A DNA stretch of 44,340 nucleotides, taken from NCBI GenBank assembly GCA_010084195.1, contig RGPS01000023.1, positions 1 to 44,340 of the forward strand. The letters run 5' to 3'. Below the pieces are notes generated by a model. It searched no databases, was not told the DNA's origin, and was given only the letters and a program-made list of their open reading frames with translations. Below, piece by piece: positions 1-7,975 of the stretch (its first letter is position 1; each line of letters begins with the position of its first letter). This stretch comes from Terriglobia bacterium (GTDB lineage Bacteria; Acidobacteriota; Terriglobia; Bryobacterales; Bryobacteraceae). The position numbers and the translations under genes are program-made.

Positions 1-579
1 GGCACCAACGGTATTAACGGCATCAACGGCCTGAACGGGGCGACAGGTGCCACAGGTTCCGGCGGCAGCGGCTCCACCCACATCGCCTTCCGCTCGCTTT
101 GCCAAAACACCGTGGGCGGTTCCAACTTCGACAGCGCAGCAGGGGTTGGCACGGCGGCCACCATACAGGCGTGTGACTCGGCAACAGGGAATCTGGATGG
201 CTATGTGGGCTTTGCCTCCGGCACAACCCAGAACATTCAGGGCCATGTCTATCTTCCGTCCACATTTTCTGATCCGGTCACGGCAGTCATCGCCTGGAAT
301 ACGCCGTCGACAACCGGGGCAGTCACCTATGGGTTGTCCGCCCAATGCGTAGGCAGTAGCGGCATCGCGACTGCGGGCAACTTTACGACCTATACGAATT
401 TCTCATCCAGTTCTGCTGCCGGGGCACCCAACCGGATGGTATTTACGGCCCCGCTGAGTTGGGCAACCGGGTGCTCAGGCAACTCGATGCTCTATTTCAA
501 CCTCAGGGTGAATTCGACCGACAACACCACCGGAAACCGCGTGCAGGTCAAGTGGCTCGACCTTAAGGTCACACAATGA
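1..579 (+). CDS. Collagen-like (Gly-X-Y) surface protein, C-terminal part
   Basis: The frame is open from the window edge, so the N-terminus is missing. The first 24 or so codons encode Gly-X-Y triplets (GTN GIN GIN GLN GAT GAT) followed by a Gly/Ser linker, the pattern of bacterial collagen-like proteins. A globular tail of about 165 residues follows, rich in Thr, Ser and Asn, with four cysteines (in SLCQN, QACDS, AQCVG and TGCSG) that could pair as disulfides outside the cell. It ends in a beta-strand-like segment, VQVKWLDLKVTQ. The stop codon overlaps the next start (ATGA), so the two genes are probably translated together. The collagen-like repeat is seen directly. Surface location and adhesive or structural function are inferred; the tail domain is not recognised. 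Confidence 0.75.
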   Translation, partial: GTNGINGINGLNGATGATGSGGSGSTHIAFRSLCQNTVGGSNFDSAAGVGTAATIQACDSATGNLDGYVGFASGTTQNIQGHVYLPSTFSDPVTAVIAWNTPSTTGAVTYGLSAQCVGSSGIATAGNFTTYTNFSSSSAAGAPNRMVFTAPLSWATGCSGNSMLYFNLRVNSTDNTTGNRVQVKWLDLKVTQ

Positions 580-2324
580 CAAACGTCCGCCCCCCGGGGC
601 TTACAGCCCTTGTTCTGTGCCTGGCGTTCTCAGGTATGGCGGCGGCAAACAATTGCACGGATCAGGCCAGCGGAAGCTGGTCGTCTCCGGCAACGTGGGC
701 TAATTGCGGAGGCACCATTCCGCAGGTCGGCGATACCGTCACGATTGCCAACTCCGTCATCAGGCTTAACACCGATGTCTCCGTTGTCAGTGTGGTCCTA
801 AATGGCCCCAACGCGCAGTTGCTTTTTGACGGAGCCGCACCCCGAACGCTGACATGCTCGGTCAGTTCCGGCGATTGCCTGAAATGCATCGACGGCGCAG
901 AACCATGTATTGATACCAGCGCAGGCACCAGCACCAACACCTTAACGGTTGCAGCCCCCAATCTGGCCAGCAGCTTCGCCGCCATCGCCCACCGTTTCCA
1001 GGTGCCGTTCGAGCCCGTATCCCTCCGCCTCGCCCACATCGTCATTTCCAACGCGGGAGCGGGAGCTGCCATTTTCCACAACGGTGCGCCCGGCGAGGGT
1101 TCGCTGGTGGTTACCGACTCCAGAATCTCGAACGTTTCCGACGCGATCGACGCCAACACGGGAGTCCTCACCGTGCAGCGTTGCTGGTTCAGCGGCATCA
1201 CGGGATCTCGAACCATCCTCCCCGACCTGGCTGGTACGGTCACTATCACCGACAACACCGAAACCAATGTGGTAGCGAACGGGACTTTTTTCCATTCTGT
1301 TAACACCCCCACAAACGGTCTCGTTTTTACCGGCAACGCCGTCCTCTCAGATCCGACAGGTACAGCCGATCGCGCCCTTTATAACGGGAACAAGCAGCCC
1401 AACTTGGGGACAGTTCCCAGTACGATCTCCTATAACCTGGCTAAAGCTTATGCAGGGACGAGTGTAGCCGCGATCGGATACTGTGGAGGGGTCACGTCAG
1501 CGCACTGCGTGATAGATCACAACGTAATTGAAACCTACTTTCAAGGCATCAACTATGGCGATTACAACGATACGGCGTATAACATCGGCACCGCGAATGC
1601 CTTGAATACCGGAGGGCAAGGTGTGTATATTTGCTTTGCCTGTGACTACGCCACGTCCACGTTTGATACCGCTCTTCTCGACTCCAACAACGGCAATATA
1701 GGTCAGTTCTTCCTCGGCGGGAGTAGGCCGGCGGCTTCGCCGGTCTCCACCAACCTGACCAGCATCGGTATGTTCCCTGACACCGGCACCAGTATCGGCC
1801 TCAACCTGGGTGAAGACATCGTACTTGAGCATGCTATCACTGATGCCAGCATCTCAAACTCTCTCCTTTCCGGGTGGACACATGGCGTGTTTTCGATGAA
1901 TCCGAACAATACGTTTGTTGGCACAGGCACCGGAGGCGTCGGCATTTTCAACATGGACATCCACAACTCTGCGGAGACGCCCTACTTCCTGGTGGCGGCA
2001 ACCAACGTGGGGATGACTCCACCCCACCCGAGCGCTACCTATGGCGACCTGACCGACGTGAATCCGGGCCTGATCTCCTCCACCCGCCGGCTCGATACTT
2101 GTGACTCGATCCTGGGTGGTCCTGGGACCCACGATCACCTGTTCAGCCAGCTCGCGCTGCGCTGGAATGGCACCAACGCCCCGACCTTCACCCCGGCAAA
2201 TATCTACAACTGTATGGTTGCTCCCCTGGCCCCCCAAAACCTGAGGCTCCTCACTGCGGGAGCGGGCGGCACTTTTGTCGGCGCAGTAAAGCCGGTCGGC
2301 CTCATCGGCGGCTTCCAGCCGTAG
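576..2324 (+). CDS. Secreted beta-helix-like surface protein
   Basis: 582 residues. A Sec signal peptide (residues 1 to about 24, ending FSGMAAA) precedes a segment GSWSSPATWANCGG..PQVGDTVTI. This is the pattern of the short N-terminal strand module found in many bacterial adhesins and filamentous surface proteins (SW..P.TW...P..GD.V.I). The rest is rich in Asn, Thr, Gly and Val with repeated short strands (LVVTDSRISNVSDAIDANTG, VTITDNTETNVVANG, ISYNLAKAY), as expected of a right-handed parallel beta-helix. The start overlaps the stop of the collagen-like gene by four bases. No catalytic motif was recognised, so a carbohydrate-active role is possible but unsupported. The export signal and fold type are fairly clear; the function is unknown. 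Confidence 0.7.
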   Translation: MTNVRPPGLTALVLCLAFSGMAAANNCTDQASGSWSSPATWANCGGTIPQVGDTVTIANSVIRLNTDVSVVSVVLNGPNAQLLFDGAAPRTLTCSVSSGDCLKCIDGAEPCIDTSAGTSTNTLTVAAPNLASSFAAIAHRFQVPFEPVSLRLAHIVISNAGAGAAIFHNGAPGEGSLVVTDSRISNVSDAIDANTGVLTVQRCWFSGITGSRTILPDLAGTVTITDNTETNVVANGTFFHSVNTPTNGLVFTGNAVLSDPTGTADRALYNGNKQPNLGTVPSTISYNLAKAYAGTSVAAIGYCGGVTSAHCVIDHNVIETYFQGINYGDYNDTAYNIGTANALNTGGQGVYICFACDYATSTFDTALLDSNNGNIGQFFLGGSRPAASPVSTNLTSIGMFPDTGTSIGLNLGEDIVLEHAITDASISNSLLSGWTHGVFSMNPNNTFVGTGTGGVGIFNMDIHNSAETPYFLVAATNVGMTPPHPSATYGDLTDVNPGLISSTRRLDTCDSILGGPGTHDHLFSQLALRWNGTNAPTFTPANIYNCMVAPLAPQNLRLLTAGAGGTFVGAVKPVGLIGGFQP

Positions 2325-2605
2325 TCGTAAATGTCTGAGCTGCCGGGCTTTGCCCAGGCCCGGTGTATGGCAAGCCTGTTACCTCGCGTCCGCTGGCGAT
2401 GTATGGCATTGCCCGCCGCACCAAACACGCCAACCAGATCACCGTGGCCATCACCAGCATGCACGCGAAAGCTTTACTGATCGGCACGGCGCTGAACAAT
2501 ATCAGCAGCTTCCCTCCGGCCGGGCGCCGGACGATTATACTGAGCGCCGCCTTTCGCCACTTTCTCCACGGAAAAGTCCGCAGCAGCACCCCACGCTTCA
2601 CACCA
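2325..2605. other. Non-coding or degraded stretch, no gene recognised
   Basis: Open frames exist here on both strands, but none has a plausible start with ribosome binding site, and their translations resemble no family I know. The stretch separates the beta-helix-like gene from a fragment of a TIGR03437-type domain, and may be the eroded 5' part of that gene. A GC-rich hairpin lies near its left end. Confidence 0.5.
2343..2363 (+). terminator. Possible terminator hairpin after the beta-helix-like gene
   Basis: CCGGGC (2343-2348) pairs perfectly with GCCCGG (2358-2363) around a nine-base loop, 18 bases after the stop at 2324. No T-run follows, so an intrinsic terminator is only weakly supported. 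Confidence 0.25.
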
Positions 2606-3165
2606 GCACCCGCCTAACTGCGGTTTTCAGGGTCAACGATATCCCCGGGCCGGTGTTTTACAGTTCGTCGAAAATTGTGACGGTCCGTGTCCCGTATGCT
2701 GTGGCAAACGCAACCGCCGTAAAGGTGAAGGTCGTTTACAACGGCAAGTTCTCGGAAGAGTCCACGCTGCTTGTGGTGACTGCGGCACGAGGGCTGTTTT
2801 CTGCTGATTCCAGCGGCAGTGGAGCGGGCGCAATTCTGAACGCAGATTACTCTCTCAACAGCGAAGAAAATCCGGTGGAGCCCGGGGGCGTTGTGGTTTT
2901 GTACGGCACGGGAGGCGGGGTAGTCCAGGCTGCCGTGAGCGAGGGAACCATGACCATGGCAGCTACGCCTCTGGTGAGCGAAACATCAGTAACGGTGAAT
3001 GGTGAACCGGCGGAGGTGTTGTACGCCGGCAACGCCGGGGGGCTTGTGGCGGGCGTGGTTCAGGTAAATATCAGCCTCCCGAAGACCGTGTCGGGGATGG
3101 TACCGGTGGTAGTGACTACTGCGGGCGTTTCGAGTCAGGCGACCGTGACCGTGGCGGTCCGGTAG
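2606..3165 (+). pseudogene. Remnant of a TIGR03437 (Solibacter C-terminal) domain
   Basis: The frame from about 2606 reads RVNDIPGPVFYSSSKIV, VPYAVANATAVKVKVVYNG, NPVEPGGVVVLYGTGGG and VNGEPAEVLYAGNAGGLVAGVVQVNI. This is the layout of TIGR03437, a domain of about 215 residues that ends many large secreted proteins of Solibacter and relatives. The first 40 or so residues of the domain and any N-terminal module are missing. Upstream in the same frame the translation turns to unlikely sequence, and no ATG with a ribosome binding site is present. I read it as the 3' remnant of a larger secreted protein. A frameshift within 2350-2605 is the alternative. It ends next to a convergent gene, with stop codons one base apart. 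Confidence 0.6.
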
Positions 3166-3936
3166 TCAGGGCTGCTCGAATACAACAGTGGAATCGGCGG
3201 TGAATTTGCGGTAGTCGCTGAAGTCCACCTCATTGTTAGTGAGGATCTCGGCGGTTCCCATGGTGGACGAGGCGTGGCGGGGCAGGAGCCAGGCTTGCCC
3301 GGCGATGTCGAACCAGGCGAAATCGAGGATGGTCTTTGAGACCTTGAGCGGAAAGCTCCTGGGGATCTCGGCGGCTTGTTCGATTCGGACCGCGCGCGCG
3401 GTTTCTTCGTCGAGCCAGACAATCCCGCTGTGTCCCACGACGGTGGACTGCGGCTTGCCGGAGCGATAGCCGTACTCCAGGTGGTAGGTAGCCCTTTCCG
3501 GGGGGACCCGGTAGCGGAAGATGAGGATGCTGCGGCCCGCGAGTTGCATGGTCTTATGCCAGTGGAAGGCGGCAACTCCGGGGCGAAAGATCTCGGCGAG
3601 CAGGCTTCCAAATTCCCCTTCTGTAAGTGCCCCGCCCACCTGGCGGTAAGAAAGCTTGGTCGGCCGTCCGTTGTAGGTGAGGAGCTTGTAGTACTCGCGG
3701 CGGTCGGAGATGCCGATCTGGATGCCGAGTACGTCCTTCAGTTTCCAGCCGATGCCCCGAACATTGTCGGAGCGGCGGACGGTTTCGGTGCAGATGAAAT
3801 CGGGGAGTTCCCGGGTGTAGGCGAGGGCTTTGGCAGCGGCCCGGCGGAGGATTTCAGTCTGGCGGTCTGCTGACGGTTTCCGGGCTCCGCTCAGAGTGAG
3901 AGGGAGGAGAGCGAGGGCTGTGCGCCGGGTCAGCAT
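3166..3936 (-). CDS. Exported protein of unknown function (Acidobacteria type)
   Basis: 256 residues. The N-terminus MLTRRTALALLPLTLSGA has adjacent arginines before a short hydrophobic stretch, so it may be a Tat or Sec signal. The mature part begins with a helix and the segment ELPDFICTETVRRSD, which I associate with a family of secreted proteins common in Acidobacteriota and without known function. The body alternates strands and charged turns (YHLEYGYRSGKPQSTVVGHSG, AWFDIAGQAWLLP). It is the last gene of the - strand run that starts at 7910, and its start lies two bases after the aldo/keto reductase stop, so it is very probably in the same transcript. Export is inferred from the N-terminus only. 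Confidence 0.6.
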   Translation of the reverse strand: MLTRRTALALLPLTLSGARKPSADRQTEILRRAAAKALAYTRELPDFICTETVRRSDNVRGIGWKLKDVLGIQIGISDRREYYKLLTYNGRPTKLSYRQVGGALTEGEFGSLLAEIFRPGVAAFHWHKTMQLAGRSILIFRYRVPPERATYHLEYGYRSGKPQSTVVGHSGIVWLDEETARAVRIEQAAEIPRSFPLKVSKTILDFAWFDIAGQAWLLPRHASSTMGTAEILTNNEVDFSDYRKFTADSTVVFEQP

Positions 3937-3937
3937 C

Positions 3938-4789
3938 CTAAATCATGGGCAGAGAACGGGGTTTGGGGCCACGGGGAAAGGCCTTTTCGAGACGTTGGAA
4001 GTCGGCGGCGGTAAGTTCGAGGGAGGCTGCTGCGGCATTGTCTTCGGTGTGGGCTGGTGAGGCTGATTTCGGGATGGCGAAGAGTGCCGGATTCCGTGTG
4101 AGGAAGGCGAGGGTGACCTGGCGGGCCGTGGCCTCGTGCGATGCGGCTATTTCGTCGAGCACTTTCCGGGCAGGCGTGCCGGGGCGGGGAAAATTACCGG
4201 AGCCGAATGGGCTGTAGGCGACCACCGCAACGCCGTTGCGTTCGCACCACGGGATGACTCCGTGTTCGATGGCCCGTTCGTCCGGATAGTACAGAACCTG
4301 ATTGCAGGCGATTGTGCCGGGGCCGGAGATTCGCAGGGCTTCGTCGAGATCGTCGACATCGAAATTACTGACGCCCCAGCTGAGGATTTTGCCGGCTGCG
4401 CGCAGATCCTCAAAGGCGGCGAAGGTTTCGGCCAGGGGGAAGCGGCCACGCCAGTGCAGGAGGTACGCGTCGAGGTAGTCGGTCCGGAGTTGCTTCAGGG
4501 AGCGTTCGCAGGCCTGTAGCGTGTTCTGGCGGGAGGCATTGCCGGGCAGGACCTTCGAAACGACGAAGGCGTCAGCGCGGCGACCGGAGATGGCGTCTCC
4601 CACGATGGCTTCCGCAGCCCCGGAGCCGTACATTTCGGCGGTGTCGATGTGGTTCATGCCGAGGTCGAGACCTCGGCGGAGGGTATCGGCTGCGGCAGCG
4701 CGGGAAGTGTGGTCGAGGTTCCAGGTTCCCTGGCCGATGACGGAGACGGGGCGGTTGATGGAGCCGAAGGAGCGGGTGAGGACGGGCAT
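3938..4789 (-). CDS. Aldo/keto reductase
   Basis: 283 residues, normal for the family. NAD(P)H-dependent reduction of a carbonyl is the expected reaction; the substrate is unknown. The signature GLDLGMNHIDTAEMYGSG contains the catalytic Asp and Tyr, VSKVLPGN contains the catalytic Lys, and YLLHWRG contains the active-site His. The C-terminal part IPKSASPAHTEDNAAAASLELTAADFQRLE is the usual cofactor phosphate-binding stretch. It has no signal peptide and should be cytoplasmic. The start is preceded by GTAAGG at a usable distance, 15 bases after the nitrilase stop. Position in the deacetylase-ACP/FabF run suggests it may reduce a product of that pathway, but this rests on context only. Confidence 0.85.
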   Translation of the reverse strand: MPVLTRSFGSINRPVSVIGQGTWNLDHTSRAAAADTLRRGLDLGMNHIDTAEMYGSGAAEAIVGDAISGRRADAFVVSKVLPGNASRQNTLQACERSLKQLRTDYLDAYLLHWRGRFPLAETFAAFEDLRAAGKILSWGVSNFDVDDLDEALRISGPGTIACNQVLYYPDERAIEHGVIPWCERNGVAVVAYSPFGSGNFPRPGTPARKVLDEIAASHEATARQVTLAFLTRNPALFAIPKSASPAHTEDNAAAASLELTAADFQRLEKAFPRGPKPRSLPMI

Positions 4790-4804
4790 GGCGTCGGTAA
4801 TGCC

Positions 4805-5671
4805 TTACTTTACACGAAGGTCGAAAATATCGGGGCGGTTGTAGTGGCCGGCTACGTCGAGGTCAAATTTTCCTCGGGGGATATCGGCGAGATCGATTTC
4901 CGCGATAAGAAGGCCCTCGCCGGTTAAGAGGCCGACGATGCCTCCGGCAGGTCCGACGATGACGCTGCGGCCATCAATTTCGCCGGCCTCGGCCTGCAGG
5001 TCGGCGGGCCAGTCGGTTTTGGTCAGGAACTGGCAGGCGCTGAGGACGAAACAGCGACCTTCGTATGCGATGTGGCGCATGGTGGTTTGCCAGATTTCCC
5101 GCATATCGACGGTGGGGGCACACCAGAGTTCTACGCCCTGGTTGTAGAGGTGCTGCCGGTAGAGCGGCATGTAATTTTCCCAGCAGATGGCCATGCCGAT
5201 ACGACCAATTTCGGTTTCGGTAACCTGCATGGTTGTCGCGTCGCCCAGGCCCCAGATGAGGCGTTCGGTGCCGGTGGGCATGAGCTTGCGGTGCTTTGTG
5301 AGAAGGCCCCGATCAGGCGAGAAGAGCAGGGAAGTGCAGTACAGGGTGCTGCCGGCCAGTTCCACGATTCCGATAACAATGTGGAGTTTGAGTTCCTGGG
5401 CGAGGGCCGCTAAGAATTCGGTTTCCGGACCTGGACAGGTAACGGAAGATGCGAAGTAGCGCCGGAAGAGTTCTCGGCCGGCTTCCGATCGGCTGCCTAG
5501 GGCGGCCCCGAATGTCAGGCCTTTGGGGTAGCCGCCTACGAGGGCTTCCGGGAGAACCAGTAGTTGAGCTCCTCGCTTTGCGGCGTCCCGGCAGGCGGTT
5601 TCGACCCGGAGCAGGGTGGCGGGGGTATCGAACAGTGCGCTGCCAAGCTGGGCGACGGCTACTTTGGGCAT
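4805..5671 (-). CDS. Nitrilase-family carbon-nitrogen hydrolase
   Basis: 288 residues. The Glu-Lys-Cys triad of the nitrilase superfamily is visible: E42 in LLVLPEALVGGYPKG, K129 in TKHRKLMPTGTERLIWG and C163 in GMAICWENYMPLYR. The TERLIWG and CWENYMP wording is that of true nitrilases (branch 1), which convert a nitrile to acid plus ammonia. It is shorter than plant and Rhodococcus nitrilases, which run to about 340-360 residues, mainly at the C-terminus. No signal peptide is seen. It sits 11 bases after the fabF stop with AAGG upstream of its start. An amidase activity on an acyl-amide of the FabF pathway cannot be excluded. Family membership is certain; the substrate is not. Confidence 0.85.
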   Translation of the reverse strand: MPKVAVAQLGSALFDTPATLLRVETACRDAAKRGAQLLVLPEALVGGYPKGLTFGAALGSRSEAGRELFRRYFASSVTCPGPETEFLAALAQELKLHIVIGIVELAGSTLYCTSLLFSPDRGLLTKHRKLMPTGTERLIWGLGDATTMQVTETEIGRIGMAICWENYMPLYRQHLYNQGVELWCAPTVDMREIWQTTMRHIAYEGRCFVLSACQFLTKTDWPADLQAEAGEIDGRSVIVGPAGGIVGLLTGEGLLIAEIDLADIPRGKFDLDVAGHYNRPDIFDLRVK

Positions 5672-5682
5672 GCGGGGGAACC

Positions 5683-6891
5683 TTAGATGCGGCGCAGGGC
5701 GAGGACGGCGTTCAGGCCGCCGAACGCGAAGGAGTTCGAGATGGCGTATTCGAATTCGAGGTTACGGACGACATTAGGGGTGTAGTCGAGGTCGCATTCC
5801 GGATCGCGCTCATTGTAGTTGATGGTGGGCGGAACAAAGCCGTTGGTCATGCCGAGAATGGCGGCGATGGTCTCGATAGCTCCGGCAGCACCCAGGGTGT
5901 GGCCGTGCATGGACTTGGTGGACGAGATTGCCAGCTTTTTGGCGTGGTCGCCGAAGGCCAGATGCAGAGCCTTAGTTTCGGTGGCGTCGTTGACGCTGGT
6001 GCCGGTGCCGTGGGCGTTGACGTAGTGGATGGCTTCGGGGGCGAGGCCGGCATCTTTGAGCGCCAGGCGGATGGCTTTTGCAGGACCCTCGGAGGAGGGC
6101 TGGGTGATGTGGTGCGCGTCGGAACTCATGCCGAAGCCGACGATTTCAGCAAGGGGTTGGGCTCCCCGGGCCAGAGCGTGTTCCAGCGTTTCGATGGTCA
6201 GCATGGCGCCGGCTTCGCCGAGTATCATGCCGGTGCGGTCCTTCGAGAAGGGGCGGCAGGCAGAAGGGGAAACAACTCTCATCGCTTCCCAGGCTTTCAG
6301 CAAGCCGTAGCTGAAAGGCGCTTCACTGCCGCCAGTGATCGCGAAATCACAGACACCGCCGCGCACCATCTGGAAGGCCAGGCCGATGGCATGGGCAGAC
6401 GAGGCGCAAGCGGTCGCGATAGTGAAAGCGGGACCGGTGATGCCGAATTCGAGGGAGATGCCGCTGGCCCCGGCGTTGGCCATCGTCTTGGGGATAGTCA
6501 TGGGGTGGACGCGGGGCTTACCCATTTTATAGACGTCCCAAAAACCCTGGTCTTCGGTAGCTTGCCCGCCGATGCAGGAACCTGTGATGATGGCCGCGGT
6601 TTCCTTGAGATTGGGCGTCCATTCGAGGCCGCTTTGGTTGACGGCCTCGCGGGCGGCGACGACGGCAAGTTGGGCGAAGCGATCCATCATGTCCGCATCT
6701 TTTGGAACGAAGTAATCGAGGGCGTTGTAGCCCTTGATTTCTCCGCCATTGCGGAAGCGAACGTCGAGCATATCGATGTTCTCAATAGCAGAGATACCAC
6801 TTTTGCCTGTGCGCAGGGAGGCGAGGAACTCCTCACGTGTGCGACCGGCAGAGGATATGACTCCGATTCCCGTGACTACAACTCGACGCAT
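5683..6891 (-). CDS. fabF: Beta-ketoacyl-ACP synthase II (FabF/NodE type)
   Basis: 402 residues, normal length for KAS II. It condenses malonyl-ACP with an acyl thioester to lengthen fatty or polyketide-like chains. The Cys-His-His triad is intact: C162 in TIATACASSAHAIG, H294 in VNAHGTGTSVND and H331 in STKSMHGHTLGAAG. The usual TGH around the last histidine is HGH here. Its ATG shares one base with the TGA of the upstream deacetylase-ACP gene (TGATG), so translation is coupled. This tight link to an ACP-bearing partner, rather than to fabG, fabD and acpP, suggests a dedicated acyl chain as with NodE, not bulk fatty acid synthesis. The housekeeping role cannot be ruled out. Confidence 0.9.
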   Translation of the reverse strand: MRRVVVTGIGVISSAGRTREEFLASLRTGKSGISAIENIDMLDVRFRNGGEIKGYNALDYFVPKDADMMDRFAQLAVVAAREAVNQSGLEWTPNLKETAAIITGSCIGGQATEDQGFWDVYKMGKPRVHPMTIPKTMANAGASGISLEFGITGPAFTIATACASSAHAIGLAFQMVRGGVCDFAITGGSEAPFSYGLLKAWEAMRVVSPSACRPFSKDRTGMILGEAGAMLTIETLEHALARGAQPLAEIVGFGMSSDAHHITQPSSEGPAKAIRLALKDAGLAPEAIHYVNAHGTGTSVNDATETKALHLAFGDHAKKLAISSTKSMHGHTLGAAGAIETIAAILGMTNGFVPPTINYNERDPECDLDYTPNVVRNLEFEYAISNSFAFGGLNAVLALRRI

Positions 6892-7910
6892 CAGTTGGCG
6901 GGGGGCGCGTCGCCAGCTACCGTGTCTTTGGTTTGAACCAGGTTGCGCACTCCTTCCACCATGTCGCGGACACTGAGGATGTTCTTGACTTCTTCGTCGG
7001 GGACGTTGATGTCGAACTCGTTTTCGAGGGCAAAGATAATGTTGACTCCGTCCATGGAATCAATGCCCAGCTCCTCAAAACTACTGTCGATGGTTACCTG
7101 CGCCGGATCCTTGCGTTGTGTTTCGGCAATGATGCGCAGGACGCGCGGGGTGAGCAGGTCGTCGCCATTTAATTGATGATTGGGCGGGGTTAGTTCTTCG
7201 GGCATAAGAAGGTCAGAAACAGTTTCAAAATGATAGCCTCTGCCGAGGAGTTCGGGAATGATTCGCCGGACCGCCTCGAGAGTTGCCTCCACGTCGGGAT
7301 TCTTCAGGGTACCGCGACCGTCGTGAAGACAAATGATATCGCCCTGCCGTACGTGGTTCAGGATTCGGGCTGTGACGGCGGATGCGGGGAGCCTCCAGTC
7401 ACGGCCTATGACCGACCACATGACGCCGGTGAGGTTGAGTTTGCGCTGTGCTTCGCGGAAGCCAAACCAGCGGACGCCATAAGGTGCGCGGAGCCAAATC
7501 GGGGTTTTACCGGTGATATCGGCGAGGACTGTCTGGGCGCGGGAGAATTCCTCAAGGGCGAAAGACGGGCGGGTGAAGGCGAAGTTTGGGTGGGTAGAGG
7601 AGTGGTTGCCGATCTCGTGGCCGCCTTCGGCAACCCGGCGGGCGAGGGCGGGGTAGGCCTCGGCGTTTTCACCCACTTGGAAAAACGTGGCAGGTATGGA
7701 GTGGCGGGCCAGAATGTCGAGGAGCAGGGGCGTGGCAGGGGAAGGGCCGTCATCGAAAGTTAATGCCAGGGCCTTGCGGGAAATGGTGGCGCGGTGAATG
7801 GAAGGTGCGAAGACGGACGAAGATCGTCCGCGTACAGCCCAGGTTCCGGCGACAAAAGCGGCCGAAAGGGCGGCTCCTGCAGACAGCGCTACTGGGGCTC
7901 CTGAAGGCAA
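6891..7910 (-). CDS. Polysaccharide deacetylase (NodB domain) fused to an acyl carrier protein
   Basis: 339 residues. Residues 48 to about 240 form a carbohydrate esterase 4 (NodB) domain with all five motifs: TFDDGP (D53, D54), the zinc pair H103 and H107 in GNHSSTHPN, RAPYG (R141, P143, Y144), D171-W172, and ICLHDG (H196). Residues 255-325 form an acyl carrier protein with the phosphopantetheine serine S285 in ELGIDSMDGVNI. The N-terminus has one hydrophobic stretch (7-26) with no positive charge before it and RGR after it. By the positive-inside rule this is an anchor with both domains in the cytoplasm, as needed for loading by FabF-type enzymes. The start is TTG. I know no characterised protein with this fusion, and the substrate is unknown. 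Confidence 0.85.
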   Translation of the reverse strand: MPSGAPVALSAGAALSAAFVAGTWAVRGRSSSVFAPSIHRATISRKALALTFDDGPSPATPLLLDILARHSIPATFFQVGENAEAYPALARRVAEGGHEIGNHSSTHPNFAFTRPSFALEEFSRAQTVLADITGKTPIWLRAPYGVRWFGFREAQRKLNLTGVMWSVIGRDWRLPASAVTARILNHVRQGDIICLHDGRGTLKNPDVEATLEAVRRIIPELLGRGYHFETVSDLLMPEELTPPNHQLNGDDLLTPRVLRIIAETQRKDPAQVTIDSSFEELGIDSMDGVNIIFALENEFDINVPDEEVKNILSVRDMVEGVRNLVQTKDTVAGDAPPAN

Positions 7911-7916
7911 CTTGTT

Positions 7917-7925
7917 AGCGTAGCA
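7917..7925 (-). promoter_or_regulatory. Possible extended -10 before the deacetylase-ACP gene
   Basis: On the - strand TGCTACGCT (TG-n-TACGCT) ends six bases before the TTG start at 7910. The hexamer is a poor match to TATAAT, but its spacing repeats that of better examples in this window. No Shine-Dalgarno sequence fits the TTG start, which would agree with a leaderless message. Confidence 0.3.
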
Positions 7926-7975
7926 TTGCGAAGGGTGCGGTCCCGGCAGATTGAGCCCGTTTAATGGGGTGGCTC

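Noticed and set aside
5449..6936. A 495-residue + strand frame with good length
   Set aside because: It is antisense to fabF and part of the nitrilase gene, with Gly/Asp/Val-rich shadow composition. The fabF frame has an intact catalytic triad.
6891..7910. Naming the fusion nodB or nodF
   Set aside because: No NodC, NodA or NodD is present and the organism is not a rhizobium; only the domain types match.
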